Assembly (NCBI GenBank): GCA_020636135.1
Contig: JACJYK010000001.1
Coordinates: forward strand, 2,776,501-2,840,500
DNA from: Lewinellaceae bacterium
GTDB lineage: Bacteria > Bacteroidota > Bacteroidia > Chitinophagales > Saprospiraceae
Direction of reading: 5' to 3'
Length of the DNA stretch: 64,000 bases
Made by a program: the position numbers and the translations under genes. The notes beneath the pieces are model-generated. The model searched no databases. It was not told where the DNA came from and saw only the letters and a list, made by a program, of their open reading frames with translations. This document shows, in pieces, positions 62,803 to 64,000 of the stretch; within the stretch, counting starts at the first letter, position 1; each line of letters opens with the position of its first letter.

Positions 62803-63602
62803 TCGTGAAAGAAATCCTGATCACCACTACACTGATCCTGATAACCTTATCCTGCAATGGCCCCGGACAGGCTGATTCCGGAGAGCAGCAGGATACGACC
62901 ACTACGAAAATCATCACCCCTGGTATCACAGCAGATGGTGAAGGACAGCAAATTTATTTTCAGGCTTCCGGTCATGAACCCGTGTGGAGTCTTACGATGA
63001 GTGATCGGAACATTTCCGTTAAATGGATGGATGACTCACTCAAAACTCTGACACCAGAACCTGTGCTGGCGGCAGACCAAAACATCAAACGCTATGATAT
63101 CCATGCCGAATCACGGGATGTGATCATTGAGATCAGCCAAAGGATATGCGCCGATGCGATGTCCGGAGACTCTTCACCATACACTGTACGCGTCCAATAC
63201 CAAAACACCGCAGAAAATGACGCGAAGACCCTGGAAGGCTGTGGTCATTACCTTACCGATTACCGGCTTCAGGATATCTGGGTGCTGGAACGTTTGAATG
63301 GTAAACCAATGAGTAGTTCGGATTTTGGCAGGGAACTGCCTATGCTGGAGATAAACAGCATTGAAAATACATTTTCCGGATCGACCGGTTGTAACCGGAT
63401 GAACGGCGGCATTTTTTACGAAAAAGGCAAGCTGCGGTTTATCAAGATTGCCACCACCAGAATGATGTGTCCCAGGGGGCAGGAATTGGAACAGCAATTT
63501 GTACGGGCTTTAGAGTCATCTACTTCTTACCAGATCGCGAACAACCGGTTAACACTCTCTAACCCGGACCAAACCCTGATAGTTTTCAGGAAGGCAGACT
63601 GA
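62799..63602 (+). CDS. Lipoprotein with membrane-bound lysozyme-inhibitor-like and META domains
   Basis: A 267-residue lipoprotein (lipobox ITLSC). The start is uncommon: TTG at 62799 overlapping the previous stop, or GTG at 62805. The first half (about 45-145) resembles the small exported domain with QIYFQASGHEPVWSLTMSDR and ISQRICADAMSGDSSPYTVR, a COG3650-type fold. The second half is a META domain: DIWVLERLNGKPMSSSDFGR, NTFSGSTGCNRMNGGIFYEK, and IKIATTRMMCPRGQELEQQF. The two META proteins share the pattern D/G-S/C-N-x-hydrophobic and T-x-M-x-C, so they are related and probably act together in the envelope. Confidence 0.82.
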   Translation: MIVKEILITTTLILITLSCNGPGQADSGEQQDTTTTKIITPGITADGEGQQIYFQASGHEPVWSLTMSDRNISVKWMDDSLKTLTPEPVLAADQNIKRYDIHAESRDVIIEISQRICADAMSGDSSPYTVRVQYQNTAENDAKTLEGCGHYLTDYRLQDIWVLERLNGKPMSSSDFGRELPMLEINSIENTFSGSTGCNRMNGGIFYEKGKLRFIKIATTRMMCPRGQELEQQFVRALESSTSYQIANNRLTLSNPDQTLIVFRKAD

Positions 63603-63638
63603 TAAATCTTAAATCCCAACGACAGCGGTTTGTTCCGG

Positions 63639-64000
63639 CTAAGCAGGGTATTCCATTTCAACCACCAGGTCATTCTGTTCTACCAGGGTCTTCTCATCCA
63701 GGAATACTTCTTTCACTTTGCCCGGCCTGGGCGCCGCAATGGTCGATTCCATTTTCATGGCTTCAATGGTAAAGAGCGGTGTGTTCAAATCTACTTCATC
63801 TCCCGGCTTGACCAGAATCTTCGCAATACTGCCCTGCAATGGAGCTCCGATCTGATTAGCGCCACTGGCTTTGCGGTTTCGCTTGACTTCTTTGTGCAGT
63901 GACTTGTCGTTTACTTCGATGGCGCGCGCCTGACCATTCAGCCGGAAGAACACCAGGCGATTGCCCTGTTCATTGGCTTCGGTTACATTGAGGAACTTGA
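63639..64000 (-). CDS. C-terminal part of a biotin-dependent carboxylase, probably pyruvate carboxylase (cut by window edge)
   Basis: The gene enters from beyond 64000, and only its last 120 codons are visible. The biotinyl (BCCP) domain is complete: GAPLQGSIAKILVKPGDEVD, then FTIEAMKMESTIAAPRPGKV with the biotinylated Lys of EAMKMES, ending VVEMEYPA. The preceding stretch, including FLNVTEANEQGNRLVFFRLN, is the hinge typical of pyruvate carboxylase (FxxNGQ-type) rather than a free acetyl-CoA carboxylase carrier. The N-terminal domains are outside the window, so the assignment to pyc is inferred from this hinge. Confidence 0.8.
   Translation of the reverse strand, partial: KFLNVTEANEQGNRLVFFRLNGQARAIEVNDKSLHKEVKRNRKASGANQIGAPLQGSIAKILVKPGDEVDLNTPLFTIEAMKMESTIAAPRPGKVKEVFLDEKTLVEQNDLVVEMEYPA

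Overview
The window is a Bacteroidota chromosome segment, most likely Saprospiria or a close relative. This rests on paired SusC/SusD proteins, C-terminal type IX secretion sorting domains, an AT-rich spacer before most start codons with little Shine-Dalgarno signal, and a textbook Bacteroidota promoter (TTG-N20-TAnnTTTG) before the aromatic amino acid operon. No tRNA, rRNA, CRISPR array, phage gene or transposase was found. Order-level placement is an inference.

Layout. 1-5.8 kb (+): heme or siderophore uptake operon (TonB-dependent receptor, binding lipoprotein, FecCD permease, HmuV-like ATPase), followed by a lipoprotein with a c-type heme motif. 5.8-6.65 kb: gene-free island with imperfect inverted ends. 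6.65-8.1 kb (-): cupin protein and AraC regulator. 8.2-29.0 kb (-): polysaccharide utilization locus, read in the order LuxR-type sensor/regulator, GH144-like enzyme with sorting tag, five-module surface protein, second GH144-like lipoprotein, GH3 beta-glucosidase, SusC, SusD, terminator, second SusC, SusD. The GH144 plus GH3 pairing suggests beta-1,2-glucan as substrate. 29.1-35 kb: CorA, a P2-type ATPase, a DUF1080 protein and three uncharacterised genes. 35-40.2 kb: primary sigma factor, rpsO-pnp, mazG and a small membrane protein.

40.6-44.9 kb (-): pheA, aminotransferase, tyrA and DAHP synthase/chorismate mutase form one tightly packed operon. In front lie two consecutive transcription attenuators. 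Each has a short Phe/Tyr-rich leader peptide, an antiterminator segment inside its last codons and an intrinsic terminator. 45.1-50.7 kb (+): a 1841-residue protein that joins two complete subtilisin domains, a caspase-like domain and a C-terminal alpha/beta-hydrolase-like domain. These two loci are the most novel items here.

50.8-53.3 kb (-): DUF3088 and DsrE genes, then a cysteine-dioxygenase-like gene and an AraC regulator that are each broken by a frameshift. 53.6-53.9 kb: a 239-bp element with 20-bp inverted ends. 53.9-58.8 kb: MacB/FtsX-type permease, small enzymes, ankyrin and GNAT genes. 58.9-62.0 kb (-): thioredoxin, ApbE, DUF4266, DUF3570 operon, probably envelope redox or flavinylation. 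62.4-63.6 kb (+): two META-domain lipoproteins. The right edge cuts through a biotin-dependent carboxylase, probably pyruvate carboxylase.
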